NCBI GenBank assembly: GCA_012845835.1
Contig: JABAKD010000029.1
Coordinates: forward strand, 10,108,338-10,172,337
DNA: 64,000 nucleotides
Reading direction: 5' to 3'
From: Undaria pinnatifida
Taxonomy: Eukaryota; Sar; Phaeophyceae; Laminariales; Alariaceae
A model generated the notes under the pieces. The model saw only the letters and a list, made by a program, of their open reading frames with translations, ran no database searches and had not been told where the DNA came from. Made by a program: the position numbers and the translations under genes. Positions 22,170 through 33,510 of this stretch are shown one piece after another (position 1 is the stretch's first letter; every line of letters starts with the position of its first letter).

Positions 22170-25100
22170 TATTGGCAGTGTTTCTAACCAAGACTTTGTC
22201 GAGATTGCTGTATACCAAAGAATGTTCTGGAATCGTGCTCATTCGATCTTTGCGCGACTGCGTTTCGGCTTACGGTGGACATGCGGGAAAAGCGCGCACG
22301 CGCGGTCGGTTGTGTGCACAAGCAGGTGGAGGCCTCTTATTATGTTCTTCTTTCACCATAAACTAACGAAAGGCCAACACCCCAGTTAGCACCCAGTGGT
22401 GTTCTCTTGCCGCAAGAATCCTCCCCAGGCAGAAACATATTTGGCGGTGTAGACATGTTTTGACCCCGGGATAGGTTTGTTCAATTAGGTGGTATCTGCA
22501 GCGAACAAGCGTTAGTGAGAGTAGATGTTTCCAGTTCGCCGCGCACCGAAATTTCTGAAGGGTATTTGGAGCCAATCTCACTCGATCTTTTCATTGCTGC
22601 CTTCATTTTTGTGATGGCTTAGAGGAGCCAGCGTGTAAGGTGGGTGGGTTATCCAAGCGGATCGAATCCATTCTCACGGATATCTATTCCAGCGTAAAGT
22701 AAGAGCAAGAACAGCATGCAGAGGGGGTACTTGCCCTAGAAACCCTCCGCGAGAGTCTGGCGTTTTAAATTTTTCGTCACCGCGGGTGTAGACGCTCGCT
22801 ACCATACACAGATGTAACACTTTGAGCCGGAACGATTTTTAGAGGGACGGCGATCCTTAACTCCCCAGGCCGTCCGAATGTAATCAAGTGTTTGATCTGT
22901 CGATAGTTTCACTGAATATCTAGACTACTGAGTTCTTTTTTTCGGGTAAACCTTTCTTTTTTGCTCCCAATCAGGGTTTGAGAAAAGGAAAAGTGCACAC
23001 AGAGCTCACACCACGCAGGGAGATTAAGACCACAACATTGGTGCACGTCTCCACCGTAGCATGTGTCTGGATCCCTTGCTTTGATTGATTGATTGGGTGG
23101 TATATCGTACGCCACAAAACCCCGTTAGTGAGCGTAGAACGTTCTAGGCTTCCTGTATCGAGATTTCTTGACATGTTTCTGGATTCGGGCTCAAGGGTGT
23201 TAACGGTGTTTTATGGCTGGTTTGAATAGAACAGCGCGCAAGGCGGGTTCGTGGTGCAAAGCAGATCGAAGGCTTGCGGCGAATATCTTCCCGCAGACAC
23301 CAGGACCACGAGAACTACTAACGATCCCGTGTTTTTCTCTGGAATCCACACCGGTTGATCGGCACTTAGCGTTTCGCGCATGTTCCCACCCGGGTTCGAT
23401 TCCTTTCGTGGAGTACCCTGGTAGTGTTGAGCAAACCTGTTTTATATTGGGCACATTGCTTTCGAGCTTTGGATGTGAGATGTTGATGTAAGGGTGATTT
23501 CGATGGGGGGGCGTCAACCCAAGGAGTACGTGGCGATCACAGTAAGGGGGGCGATGCCTCGAGTCCGGATTGTCCGTTCTTTTGACACCACTACGCCGAC
23601 GCCGCTGCCAGGGAGACCGACATCACGGGGACGCGTCGGAATACCGTTGTCGTTTCTAAAACTGACTTAACCTGTGTCAGTTGTGTGCGTTAAGAAGTTC
23701 CTCAAGTTCGGAGATCGAAAAAAATAACGGAAAATCTCTACCGTAGCCGCCTGTGTCGGTGTTGGCCGTCATCACAGAATCCCAGCATCACGCCCAAGAA
23801 GCACCCCAGAGTATATGCATATTCCATGATGTGGCGGGCGCCGCTGGGACCGCGGACACTGTGGCTGGTGCGTCAAGTGCTGATTAGGCTTGCACAGCAT
23901 TAGATGATTTGGCTCACGTGTCACACCCTGTAGCCGTAGCTTGGCAGGTAGGTTGTGTATGGAGAGTGGTTGGACGATGTCCAAACCAGGTTGCCATCGC
24001 GGTTCTGGCAAGTGCTACCATAACGTTAGCATCCGTGCGTTTTCTGGTGTTTTTTGCTTGACGAACGCTACAGTATACCTTAAGCAGAAATTGATTGTAA
24101 TTTGAATCATCATGTAAAAAAACTCATCCCGATGAACAATGAATTCCATCGTCTAGTCGCCTAGTCGTGCACCATGCAGATGTTAGTGAAAGTTTTCGTG
24201 TGGTATAGACTATATATACGGCACTTTCTTTTGGCCGGGTACCAGTACCGTAACACACTGTAGTGTAGTCGTTTCTTGACTCTTACGGGAGCCCCGCCTA
24301 ATACAACTACTTTGACCAGAGCGTGATACCCCCAGGGCAGCACGCCTCTTCCTGTTGGAGCACCCCTTCGGCGGCGTATACCAAGAGGGCGTGTCACGGC
24401 AGCAGGTGCGTCCGAAGCACCAGCACGTTCCAATCACTGTGACGGGCCGCCAACCCGGTCACTCTTCGACCATGTCCTCCACGCGGGGTGGCTTGTATCA
24501 CGATTGGTTGGATGGCGAACGGGTCCAAGGGTATGGATGGTATCGTTTGATATGATTGTAAGACTTGGTTAAGTTGTGTATATTATGGTTGTGACGGGGA
24601 GTAAGTTCCAGCGCACCGATGGTACGAGTGGTATCGTAGTCCAAATACGGAACATACAAATATATCATCAAAGCTAAATCGACAGCAAAGGTAGCCAATG
24701 GATGCGACGGGTAGTGGTATTGAATTATTCTAAGCGCGTCTCCCCGTTGATCGTGTCGAAAACAGCGATATTTCCTTGTCGTATGGGGGCCAATATACAT
24801 CGCCCGCCGTCATACAAATGTCAGTCGTCCCCTTTTTCGCTCCGCGACTGGTGTTGTCGTACCTTGTATCAGGTATACCGTACGGCTGCGGTTATTGGCG
24901 AATCCACAACCCGACCCTGTGCATTGCTGGTTGACATTGTCATGGTTGGATCTCTGTTTCTGTTCAGAAAAGTGAAAATGAACTTCAACCGTAAGACTAA
25001 GTACAATTTGGTGGAAAACTCACATTTGCATGTTTTTGTTTTTATGTTATACTTCTTTTTTCATTGGCGATTCATGTTTACAATAATGTCTGCAACTGTC

Positions 25101-25240
25101 CGTCAGTCAGCATTATTGTTGTCGTGTGGATTACCGACGGGATTGCTGACGGAAACACTACATCGGGACGCGATGTATAGTATATATATGGTGTGGTAAT
25201 GCGCAAGACGATGGATAAACGACGGAGAATAACACCGCGG
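22170..25240. other. Three-kb stretch without supported genes
   Basis: ORFs are short and overlap on both strands, the largest being 165 codons on the plus strand at 24702-25199 with two hydrophobic stretches. A B-box-like GGGTTCGATTCC at 23394 does not sit in a foldable tRNA. No repeats of the window families were found. Confidence 0.45.
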
Positions 25241-25247
25241 GGACGCG

Positions 25248-25580
25248 ATGCACTGTATGATGTGGTATCGGTTTCAAGTGCGCGCTGGCCATTATTCAAA
25301 CGCAACCGATCATTTCTTGCCGCGGCTCCGACTTGATCAATTCAAGGCAGACATGATGCCTCCTGATATTTGTGGCATCGGGAAACATACGCGACACCAA
25401 ACGACAATCCCGGAAGTTGCCGCCCGAAATCTCGGTAAATGCTTTCCAGATTGGCATGTACCCACATGTGCACCGGCTGAAAGGAAGCATTGGCTACCTC
25501 GTTTGATACAGGAAGGTCCGGGATACAGGAAATTTTTCGTCAATGAACAGTCCGTGATGCACGAATGCTTTCACCATTGA
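25248..25580 (+). CDS. Possible exon, unknown protein
   Basis: A 110-codon open frame from ATG 25248, with protein-like segments LPRLRLDQFKADMMPP and HWLPRLIQEGPGYRKFFVNE. It ends at a TGA at 25578. I recognise no domain and no clear splice sites. The opposite strand is also open over much of it (25296-25543), which weakens the case. Confidence 0.2.
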   Translation: MHCMMWYRFQVRAGHYSNATDHFLPRLRLDQFKADMMPPDICGIGKHTRHQTTIPEVAARNLGKCFPDWHVPTCAPAERKHWLPRLIQEGPGYRKFFVNEQSVMHECFHH

Positions 25581-25639
25581 TTGCTGCCGACATAATAAGG
25601 TGGCTCTTGCGACAAATTGTTTGGTCCTTTTCCACCATA

Positions 25640-26200
25640 TATATATAGTCGTCCATTGTACGACTTACCCCAGGATATACATGATAAACTGATGTATTAT
25701 TTCCAAAACCGTGATATTTATCCCCTCAAAATAATGTATAGTTTCCAGGCACATATTGAGCTGCCCCCCCCCGCCCAACCCCCCCCCCGCCCCCCGCCCC
25801 AACCCCCCCCCCCCGCCCCCAATAATATACTGGTGCCAAAACCGTCAGATTTATCCCCTCGAAAGGATTTATAGCTTACATGCACAAATTGCCCCTCCCC
25901 CCCCCCCCCCCCCCAAACCCGCTCGCTTTTGATCAAAACCAGGCCCCTTTTCCCTTCACAGCTGTCAGATTTTGTCCCCCTCAGAAACGGGTTTTATAGT
26001 TCCCGCGCACAGACTGACTAAAATCATCCTGTTGACCCTGATAGCTACACTGTAGTTGTAAGGGGAGTCACCGACCTATATCCTTAATGAGGACACACAA
26101 CTCGTAATATGCGCGATCGGAGTATCACACACAGCTTGCAAAGATGAGTTTCGACGAAATCTTCGATTTCACAGCTGGAGTGTATTTTCATTTTTATAAT
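25640..26200 (-). repeat. Dispersed repeat family A, reverse copy with C-rich module
   Basis: The C-rich module (25760-25920) carries the block GGATTTATAGCTTACATGCACAA. The conserved core (25950-26185) follows, through CTGTTGACCCTGATAGCTAC and GCAAAGATGAGTTTCGAC, ending at CACAGCTGGAGTGTATTTTC and the AT-rich TTTTTATAATATATGG shared with 9130. It is nearly identical to the copy at 60300. Confidence 0.85.
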
Positions 26201-26464
26201 ATATGGTCGTCCGGAATAACGTGGGCTGTGACGTCCTGCTCATGCCCTGCCCACCCCTCATTTCCACGCCAATACCCCCTCTCTCCATCTCATCGAAACG
26301 CCCCCAATCCAGAGTGTGGCCATCACGGCGGCTCGATGCAGCGTTAGGCGTCCGCCTCCCGCCCCTTACCCGGAATCAGATCAACGATCCCCAACTGGTC
26401 CAGTGCCTGCCATTCCTGCGTCTACACTTTGTTCGCGGCGTGTAAGCCCCTAACACCGAACGCG

Positions 26465-26650
26465 CGATACGATCGAGAGGGCGTGATATTTTTTTTTGTT
26501 TTCGTCTGAATGACGTGGCGCATTATCCCAACAACATGGTTGCGATATCGATATCGATCTCGAGGGAGTGATACGCATTTTTTTTTATCTGAACGGCGAG
26601 GAGCATTATCCGAACAACATCGTTGCGATATCGACATCGATACCGATGTC
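26465..26650. repeat. Tandem duplication of about 100 bp
   Basis: Two copies of a block containing GTGATA, a T-run, TCTGAA, a CATTATCC/CGAACAACAT stretch and TTGCGATATCGAYATCGAT, starting near 26468 and 26565. Copy 2 has lost part of the interior. The palindromic ATATCGATATCGAT core is notable but unexplained. Confidence 0.7.
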
Positions 26651-26707
26651 GAGTTCTCTATTTTTTCAACATGATTTTCTGGCGCAACTAGGCCGTGGGT
26701 TTGTTCA

Positions 26708-26977
26708 GAGCCATCCCACGGTAGGGGTATATAGCCGAAAGTCCCCGAGCTCCCCACACGAGCAGCTCAGTATCTCACCCGACCAAACCATGCCTTCGAA
26801 GGCATTCGTTCGCACCAAACCCGAATAAGCATCTATGCCTTAGCCCAAAAAAACATCTACAAGCTCGCGAAGTTACTTGACTAATGACTAGCCGGTAGTT
26901 CCTCACGTAAGGAGCTCAATCGCAGAGGTACATCATTAGTTAATCCAACAACTGCAACCCTTACGGTGGGATGACTC
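26708..26977. mobile_element. MITE family C, copy 2
   Basis: 270 bp with terminal inverted repeats GAGCCATCCCACGGTAGGGG and GCAACCCTTACGGTGGGATGACTC. The flanks are TTCA on the left (26704-26707) and TTCA on the right (26978-26981), a 4-bp target-site duplication candidate. The interior shares the GAAGGCATTCGTTCGCACCA and AGTTCCTCACGTAAGGAGCTC blocks with copy 1. Confidence 0.8.
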
Positions 26978-26981
26978 TTCA

Positions 26982-29345
26982 TCCGGTTCCCCCTTAAGGT
27001 TCGACACGATCAGCTTCATTGAGGGTGGGGTTCAGGATAATACCTAGTACGCAGACCCTCAAGAATGGAGTACCACAAAAAAACATGTGCATCTCTATCC
27101 CCCAGCATATGTTCCCGACGCGATAGCAACACCAACCCTCTTTCGATTCCACGGACGCCCGCTGCCGCATACTACCACCAGTGATAGTGCACCAACGCAG
27201 ACCGTTGCGCACTTCCTGCACGCACGATTGGCTCTCTTTTTCCGCACACCGATGTACAGGCAGGCATCGGTAGGTAGGTGTTGATTGGCGCCATTTCGTG
27301 CAAACGAGACATCCGCGGCCACAACAAGCACCAACCGTATATCGGCCGCGCTCATTGGTCATTGGTCAAAGCACCCCACCCATTGTATCGGCTTCGGATC
27401 GAGGCTATACTGTACTTTACATACGGTGTACACTATTCTTGTACTATTTTGCATGGCGCTCGGAGATACTTTCGCGGAATATTATTGTAAGCAAATCGAA
27501 CGCACTCGTCCGAGTGACCATCGTTCTTGCTTTTAGGCCTCACGGCGAGCACTGCGGCATGCCATAGAACGGTTCTTCACATGGTGCGACAACAACATAA
27601 TGCAAACCTGGTACACCTCGGTGTCCATGTTCGGCCAGCTGTTGAGCTGCGTACCTATGTAGTGCAGCAAGGAGTACAGTACGAGAATGCCGCAGCCGCG
27701 GTCGCGCTGATTGGCCAAGGCATACCAGTTTCGGGAAATGCCAATAGACGACAGGGCCACCGGGTTCAAGTCTCTCAAAATGGCTCTCATCGTTGAATGG
27801 CACTGGGTTCTTACCTTTGTCGGCGTGAGAACATCGACCAATATGCAGCCGTCAGATCCGGGAAACGCCGACCCCGCTAACGTTAGAACTTTAAAAAAGA
27901 AGCATAATCAACGGATCAACGGAGGACTCGCAATATTTCATTGCCCACAACCAACAGGGCCGGCGCCCCCGGGTCATCTTCCAATGGGTCTTGTGAGAAA
28001 CATAAAAACTGCAAATAATCGATTTTTGGAGGTTCAAGTCCAACAACAACAAGTGACACTTTCAACACTCATAACGTCGATTGGTCCACTCGACGAACCG
28101 TTCAAATATAACTTTAACAGCTTAATATATTCCTGTCTAACGTGTGACTTTTTATCCACTTACTTCAAAGCGATTGGTGTACGTCATGGACTAATAGAAG
28201 AACGCACCTACCTGTCGTTGTACTAACCTTGACTGGCATATACCAAGGTGCGTGGACACAGGACACATCGGAGCGGAAGGATACCCCAGCGAAAAGAAAA
28301 CACGATATCAAAGTGATGCACATGTCTAGCAATTGACCGTAGCGGAAGCAAGTAGTTAATTCTAAAAATATATGTAGGTGCATTCGGAAGTCAGTGTACG
28401 TATAACAGACCCAGATACTGGAACATAGTGCATACGTTTCGAGACTCAAAGCTGAAACTTACTACACCGCATTCCACCCAGGGAACAAAGGAAAGAAACA
28501 TAGACTACATGTACAAACCCGACGAGAATATATAAGAAAACAAATGTTGAGGAGAAAAAAAAGGAAACAAAAAGCAGAAAACGAAGCAAGGAAAAAAATC
28601 ACGTACCCAACGGGGGTTGTCGCGCGGAAAGGCAAGCTACACCGCGCCACGAAATGAAACGCAACAAACGCGCGAGTCCGATCTAACCGAACAAAACGAA
28701 ATATAACACCGAGACGTATGTATCGCACCGAGAGTAAGTGAATGTATGTACGAATGTATTGCGCGAGCTCACCCGAAGAGCGGGGGGGTGGCAAGGAAAA
28801 AATAAAAATATCGTCCTCCTGAGGTCCAGCCTAGCGTCGCATGCCGTCCTCCCTACGTCCATTGGCTGCTACGCCTTTACTCGCAATATATATATACGGT
28901 TCTGGTGTGCCTGTTGCGTCGGAAATAGTAGTGGTCGGGCGTAAGGAGGTAATAATGTAAGGATGCATGGTTGCATGCGCCTCTAGGGGTGTATGTTTAT
29001 GTTCCATAACAAAATCGACCAACCAACTAACCAGTACTATGAATACGAAAGCGCACAAAATACCCAAAATATTTGAAAAACAAACAAACAAACTAAAAAA
29101 AACAAACAAACAATAACAAAGCAAGGGAGGGAAATAATGAAAACGTTATACTATCCAAGCTGGTCCTAGAAACTGACCGAAAACGGCATTGGGCATCTAC
29201 AGGGCATCAAGTACATACAGGGCACTGGGGGGAGAACATAGCAAGGCAGAGAAGCCCGGGCAGCCTTTGGCTGGCTACCTTCGGTCATGGGAAGGCACAC
29301 ACACTTCAAGACGCTGGTGAACAGACTCAGACATCGGCCTCTTAG
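26982..29345. other. Region with weak ORFs only
   Basis: The best candidates are a 171-codon plus-strand ORF (27711-28226) and a 102-codon minus-strand ORF (27533-27841). They overlap each other, have no recognised domain, and cannot both be real. A-rich, low-complexity sequence with CAAA repeats occupies 29050-29130. No repeat family was detected. Confidence 0.4.
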
Positions 29346-29690
29346 GAAGGAACCACCCCCCCTCCCCTTTCCCCTACCCCCGTCTCCCTGTCCCCCTTTC
29401 CTCCCCCTCCCCTACCCGCCCCCCCGCCCCCCCCGTCCAACCTTCCAGCCTCCCCCCTTCCCTCCTCCCCCGTCCCCTCTCCCTTCCCCCCTCCTTCTTC
29501 CTCCCTCTCCATCCCCCTTCCCCCTTCCTCCCTTCCCCCTCGCCGTCGCCTCGTCCCCCTTCCTTCTTGTCCCCTTTCCCCGCCCCGCTCGCCACCAGCC
29601 CCTCGTCGCTCCCCCCCCCCTCCCCTCCCCCCCCCCCCTCCCCACCTGCTCCCCCCTCCCTCTCCCCTCAGCCACTTCCCCCCGCCGTGT
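29346..29690 (-). repeat. C/T-rich tract, 3' tail of the LINE relic
   Basis: About 340 bp of almost pure C with T (G/A on the minus strand). It lies immediately 3' of the minus-strand LINE ORF. The forward LINE fragment at 48535 is followed by an equivalent G-rich tract (49217-49283), so this is probably the LINE 3' untranslated region, expanded. Pro-rich or Gly-rich ORFs across it are artefacts. Confidence 0.65.
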
Positions 29691-30546
29691 GTAGGAGCTA
29701 GCAGCGGGTGGCGATACCGCGGTCTTCGCGTGTCGCTATGCAGTTCTACATATCTCCGCGCCATTCCATTTTCACATTAAATGTCTCTGCCCCATGTTCG
29801 ACCCGCCCAAACCGTGTGTCAGCCTGTTCTGCAGCCGCTTGGCATCCTGCGAACTGCATGCCAAATTCCGTCAAATTTTCCTCCAGGGGCACCATCCAAT
29901 CCTTCGCTTGCCCCTCCGAAAACCCTTACCCTCAACCATATCCCCAGCCATCGCCCTCCTTCGCAGACGCTCCTCTCCCATACGTGACACGAATGTCGTG
30001 AGAAATGTCCTCTGTTTTCGCACTACCGCCTTAATGCTCTCGGAGCCTTGTCTCGGCAAGCGCGTCGGCGTACAAGCGGGTGTCGCCGTCACGCTTTCCT
30101 TTCCGCCGCCAGCCGAGGAATCGCAGAAATGGAGTCAGGCTTGCTCGTGCTCTACGTCGCGCACCCAAAGAGTGGTGCCTCTCGATCAGCACCTTCAGCG
30201 GCAAACGCACGCCCGGTTGGTCATGAACTGCCACCTTGCACGGCTGGAAGCACCCCTAAGCCCTCTGAAGACGCCGGGTTACCTCCACGCAGCACTCTCT
30301 ACCTGCGCTGATAGTCCCGGCCATGTGCACGAATTCGATCATTTTTTAGTATACCTGGCCGGCGGCAATGATGGCAAACGGCATCTTCCCCCATTGTTTC
30401 CTCCGGCAGGCATAAATCTCTGTCTGGGCGTCGGAGGCCATAACCCCGAACTCCGGGCCCGCAGTCACGATCCCCATCATCATCTTCACTAGGCGTCCTG
30501 GTTATCACGATACGATGCCCGCATCTTCAGCGTACAGCACACCCCA

Positions 30547-30799
30547 GAGTCATCCAACGGTAGGGTTGCGGCAGATATTGTCTGGGATCCTGATATGAGG
30601 GGATCAACATCTCGCCCAAAACCATGGCTTCGAAGGCGTTCGTTCGCGCAACCCGACCAGCACTTTCATGCCCTATATTTAGAACAAATTATACTGGGAT
30701 ATTATCAGGCTAACAGTTCGTTCCTTGTTTGAGGAGCTCCACCGAACAGGTATACCTTTGTTTGGCTCAAAAATTGCAGCTCCTACCGTGGGATAACTC
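30547..30799. mobile_element. MITE family C, copy 3, inserted in the LINE RT core
   Basis: 253 bp with ends GAGTCATCCAACGGTAGGGT and GCTCCTACCGTGGGATAACTC. It sits a few codons before the LINE YxDD-like motif. On the minus strand the LINE reading resumes as LWGVLYAED right after the MITE end, so the insertion point is within the RT palm. The flanks CCCA and AATG do not form a clear duplication, perhaps because the neighbouring microsatellite has overrun one side. Confidence 0.8.
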
Positions 30800-30820
30800 A
30801 ATGCAACCCATGGTCCTTTT

Positions 30821-30972
30821 CCTCCTCCTCCTCCTCCTCCTCCTCCTCCTCCTCCTCCTCCTCCTCCTCTTCCTCCTCCTCCTCCTCCTCCTCCTCCTCC
30901 TCCTCCTCCTCCTCCTCCTCCTCCTCCTCCTCCACCTTCCTCTTCCTCCTCCTCGTCCTCCTCCTCCGCCTC
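30821..30972. repeat. TCC trinucleotide microsatellite
   Basis: About 50 imperfect CTC/TCC units, with interruptions by TCT, ACC and GTC near the right end. It lies within the LINE relic next to the MITE and encodes poly-Leu (plus) or poly-Glu (minus) shadows. It probably expanded from Glu/Lys-rich LINE coding sequence. Confidence 0.9.
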
Positions 30973-32533
30973 CTCCTCCTCTCCCTTCCCCACCGCCGGA
31001 CGACTATCGCCGCCCATCGTTTGCCTTCATCTCCGCTTTCTTCTTGTTTCACTGGAGCTGCACCATGTTGTCCATGATGGCTGCATCATCAGAGGAAATA
31101 TTTCTCGGCGGCTACACGCAGTACCGCCGTGAAAATCATGTTGGACAGCAGCGGCGTGAGCACACACCCTTCCTCGCCGAAAACGTTTCCCCACGTCGAA
31201 CTGTTCCGAGCACTCCCCATCATCCAACTGCACGTTGAACTGATCCGAGCACTCCCCCATCATCCGACTGCACGCATACTTGCCTGATTTCGTGGAATTG
31301 CCCGATGATGCCGAGAATTTTGGGTCACATGCGTACAGGGGAAAGACCAGCCCACAGAATACTTCGGTCGACGGTTTCATATACAGCGTGGTGAGGTCCG
31401 TAAATCACAGGTACAAGAGTGCGTCCTTATTCAGCGCACGTTCCCGCAGGCGTCCTATCACGAGCATCATGCCAACCGTCGAGCGCCGGGGTCTAAACCC
31501 ACGCTGTCCCTCCGAAAAAAATATTCTCGCGACCGCAGTAGTAGATAAGGCGCCCCGCGATTTTGTTGAGGGCTACTTCGCCGACGTGATTGACGGGGGA
31601 AGATGCCATGAAAGTTGCCACACTCCGTCCGACCTTTCTTTTTGTGCAGCAACTTTGTGGTTTCATTTTCCTATTTTTGCGGCGCACCACCTCCCTCCCA
31701 CATAGCGACAACAACTTCGTTGAGCTTGACGAGCGTTTCCGATTCTCCTTCGTCGGCCAAGGCCTTCAGGATCCAGGCCGGGAGACCATCTGGCCCGACC
31801 GCCTTGCGTTTCGCCAACGCACGGAACGCCCATGCTACTTGGTACCTAGACGGGACATCGTCCAGCGGCGTGCACGGGGACGACGTTTTTTTAATCTCGT
31901 CTATAAGGGTGAGATCGGTGGTCGACGACATGATGGTGTTAAAGCAGTTTGTGAAAACACCTCATCCAACGTTCCTGGATGAGAGCAATATCCCGCAGCA
32001 ATCGACCTTCCGCGTCCTTGGTGCGCTGCGAGTGAAACATTTCACGGTACGAGGCGTGTAAGATGGTTGTGACACAATCTGGGATTTCGTAGAGACAAAT
32101 AGGTTGTTTATCGAGACCGAGGGGCATTATATGATTGCATGGACCTCGCGGCTCGAAATAGAAATCCCCGGCGTCCAAAAAAGCACGCCGCCCCGAGCAT
32201 GGCGCGTATATTTGTTATTTCTTTGTACATGCGCCGCACTTGAGGGGGCCCAAATGTTTTTTTTACACCTGTCTACTATCTTCTTATTTCGGCCCTCTCA
32301 GACAGGGGGGAGGGTACAGGACAGCCACCCCCCCCTGTCAACGCCACACAAGCTCCTATACAAAACAAGTCCTACTCTATACTCAAAATGAAGGGGTGCC
32401 GTGGGGGAACGGTGTACCATCTATCCACGTCCCCCCTTCTGCTTCGGCGGAATGCGATAGCTCGAAAAGATCTGGGCACACGATGGTTCCTGCGTACCGT
32501 TGATAGGGAGGCAGGCAGAGGGGATATATCATA

Positions 32534-32730
32534 ATGAGCACAGGCTCCGGGCTAGTGCCAACCTCGGATGCCTTCGATAAGAAGGCTTGGCTAGAGAAAG
32601 TCTGCTCAAAGCCGTTCGATGGCCCGGAGTTTACGTGTTTCTGCGGGCACAGCTTCGACGATGGTTCGGAAATCGACGCGAACAATGCATGGCAGCATGA
32701 GCTTGCGGCAAAGTACAAAGAGGGAGTTCA
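32534..32730 (+). CDS. Probable first exon of an unknown gene
   Basis: Starts at ATG 32534 and reads MSTGSGLVPTSDAFDKKAW, then CSKPFDGPEFTCFCGHSFDDG and a helical NNAWQHELAAKYKEG. The balanced composition and acidic character look genuinely coding, and the Cys-x-Cys-Gly-His cluster could be a metal site. The frame is open to 32821, but the last codons (LLLYQIFRSLCIICSV) look intronic. Possible donors are AAA|GTACAA (32712/32713) and later GT dinucleotides. I find no convincing second exon before the SINE at 33201. Function unknown. Confidence 0.4.
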
Positions 32731-33200
32731 GGAAAATGAGAGCTTGGCTTCCCTGTTATTATATCAGATTTTCCGAAGCTTGTGTATAATATGTTCCGTT
32801 GTTTGTCGTGTGCAATTGTGAACGCAGTTATGCAAGCCAGCATACACACAGACGCCACAGCAGGTGGGAGGAGGCGCGGTGGGAGAGAGGAGCGCTTGGT
32901 TCAGCGAACCTTTGTGCTCGAACAGAATGCTCAAACTTCAGTTCGACTTGCTGCAAGAATTTTATTAACCAAAAATAGGCGGTAGAGGCAGCAGACGTAA
33001 TACCAGCAGCAGGTATTGAAAAAGGAGAATACTTGGTGCGTGCCTCGAGAGCGACCACTGCAGCGACGGCTTGGATTGGATAATTATTGAGCTAAATAAC
33101 TACTGCTGTGCAACCATGCGACCAATATTTGGTGTGATGCGACCTCTGCTGGTCGAGTTACATCTGTCGCGCAATACTTGCATGCTACTGTCTCATATGG

Positions 33201-33510
33201 CCGGTCGCCCCGGTGGCGTATCAGGTTATCCTCGAGCCGGTATAGGTCAGTTTCGTGAGTTCGAGCCCCGCCGAGTGCATCCTCGTATAACTTCGTTGGG
33301 ACTTTTTCTTGTGCGCAAATTGACTTGCGGAAAGCGCGAGAGCGTGAGTTAGCAACACTCGATGAAAAATCGACGATCAGTGGGATTGCTGAACCCTATG
33401 CGCGAGAAAAATTGAAGGCAAGAACCGGGGGGGAGAAGGGACGACACCTGTGACCACGGCTTGTCCAGAAGCTTGAAAGTAAAGTGTGAGTGAAAAAAAG
33501 AAAAAAAAAA
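33201..33510 (+). mobile_element. tRNA-headed SINE, forward copy
   Basis: Full length. Head CCGGTCGCCCCGGTGGCGTA with an A-box-like TGGCGTATCAGG, B-box-like GAGTTCGAGCCCC, the family body and an interrupted A-tail (33493-33510). A short ATGGC occurs at both ends (33197-33201 and 33510-33514) and may be a target duplication. Confidence 0.85.

Larger units (their letters stand above)
29700..32180 (-). mobile_element. LINE-type retrotransposon relic (reverse transcriptase ORF fragments)
   Basis: Reading on the minus strand from about 32180, the order is as follows. A linker with KDAEGRLLRDIALIQERWM. The RT entry motif ALAKRKAVGPDGLP (about 31820). A block ending GGGAPQK, then the GRL..Y/RENIF block (31600-31500). 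DDGECSEQFDVG (about 31230), which is locally duplicated. After an interruption (30547-30990), the catalytic block LYAEDAGIVS at 30523-30534, followed by a stop. A thumb/C-terminal part with VTRRLQRA and FVSRMGEERL. Many stops and frameshifts make it a pseudogene. The same family lies forward at 48535. The endonuclease domain is not seen. Confidence 0.75.

Noticed and set aside
23380-23420. tRNA gene suggested by GGGTTCGATTCC
   Set aside because: Neither a T-stem nor an acceptor stem can be paired around it, and no A-box lies at the right distance.
29287-29764. Pro-rich and Gly/Arg-rich ORFs over the C/T-rich tract
   Set aside because: They are low-complexity composition artefacts. The tract corresponds to the LINE 3' tail.
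30031-30492. Plus-strand ORF of 232 codons (29794-30492)
   Set aside because: It is the antisense shadow of the minus-strand LINE, whose protein motifs (RRLQRA, RMGEERL, YAED) are recognisable.
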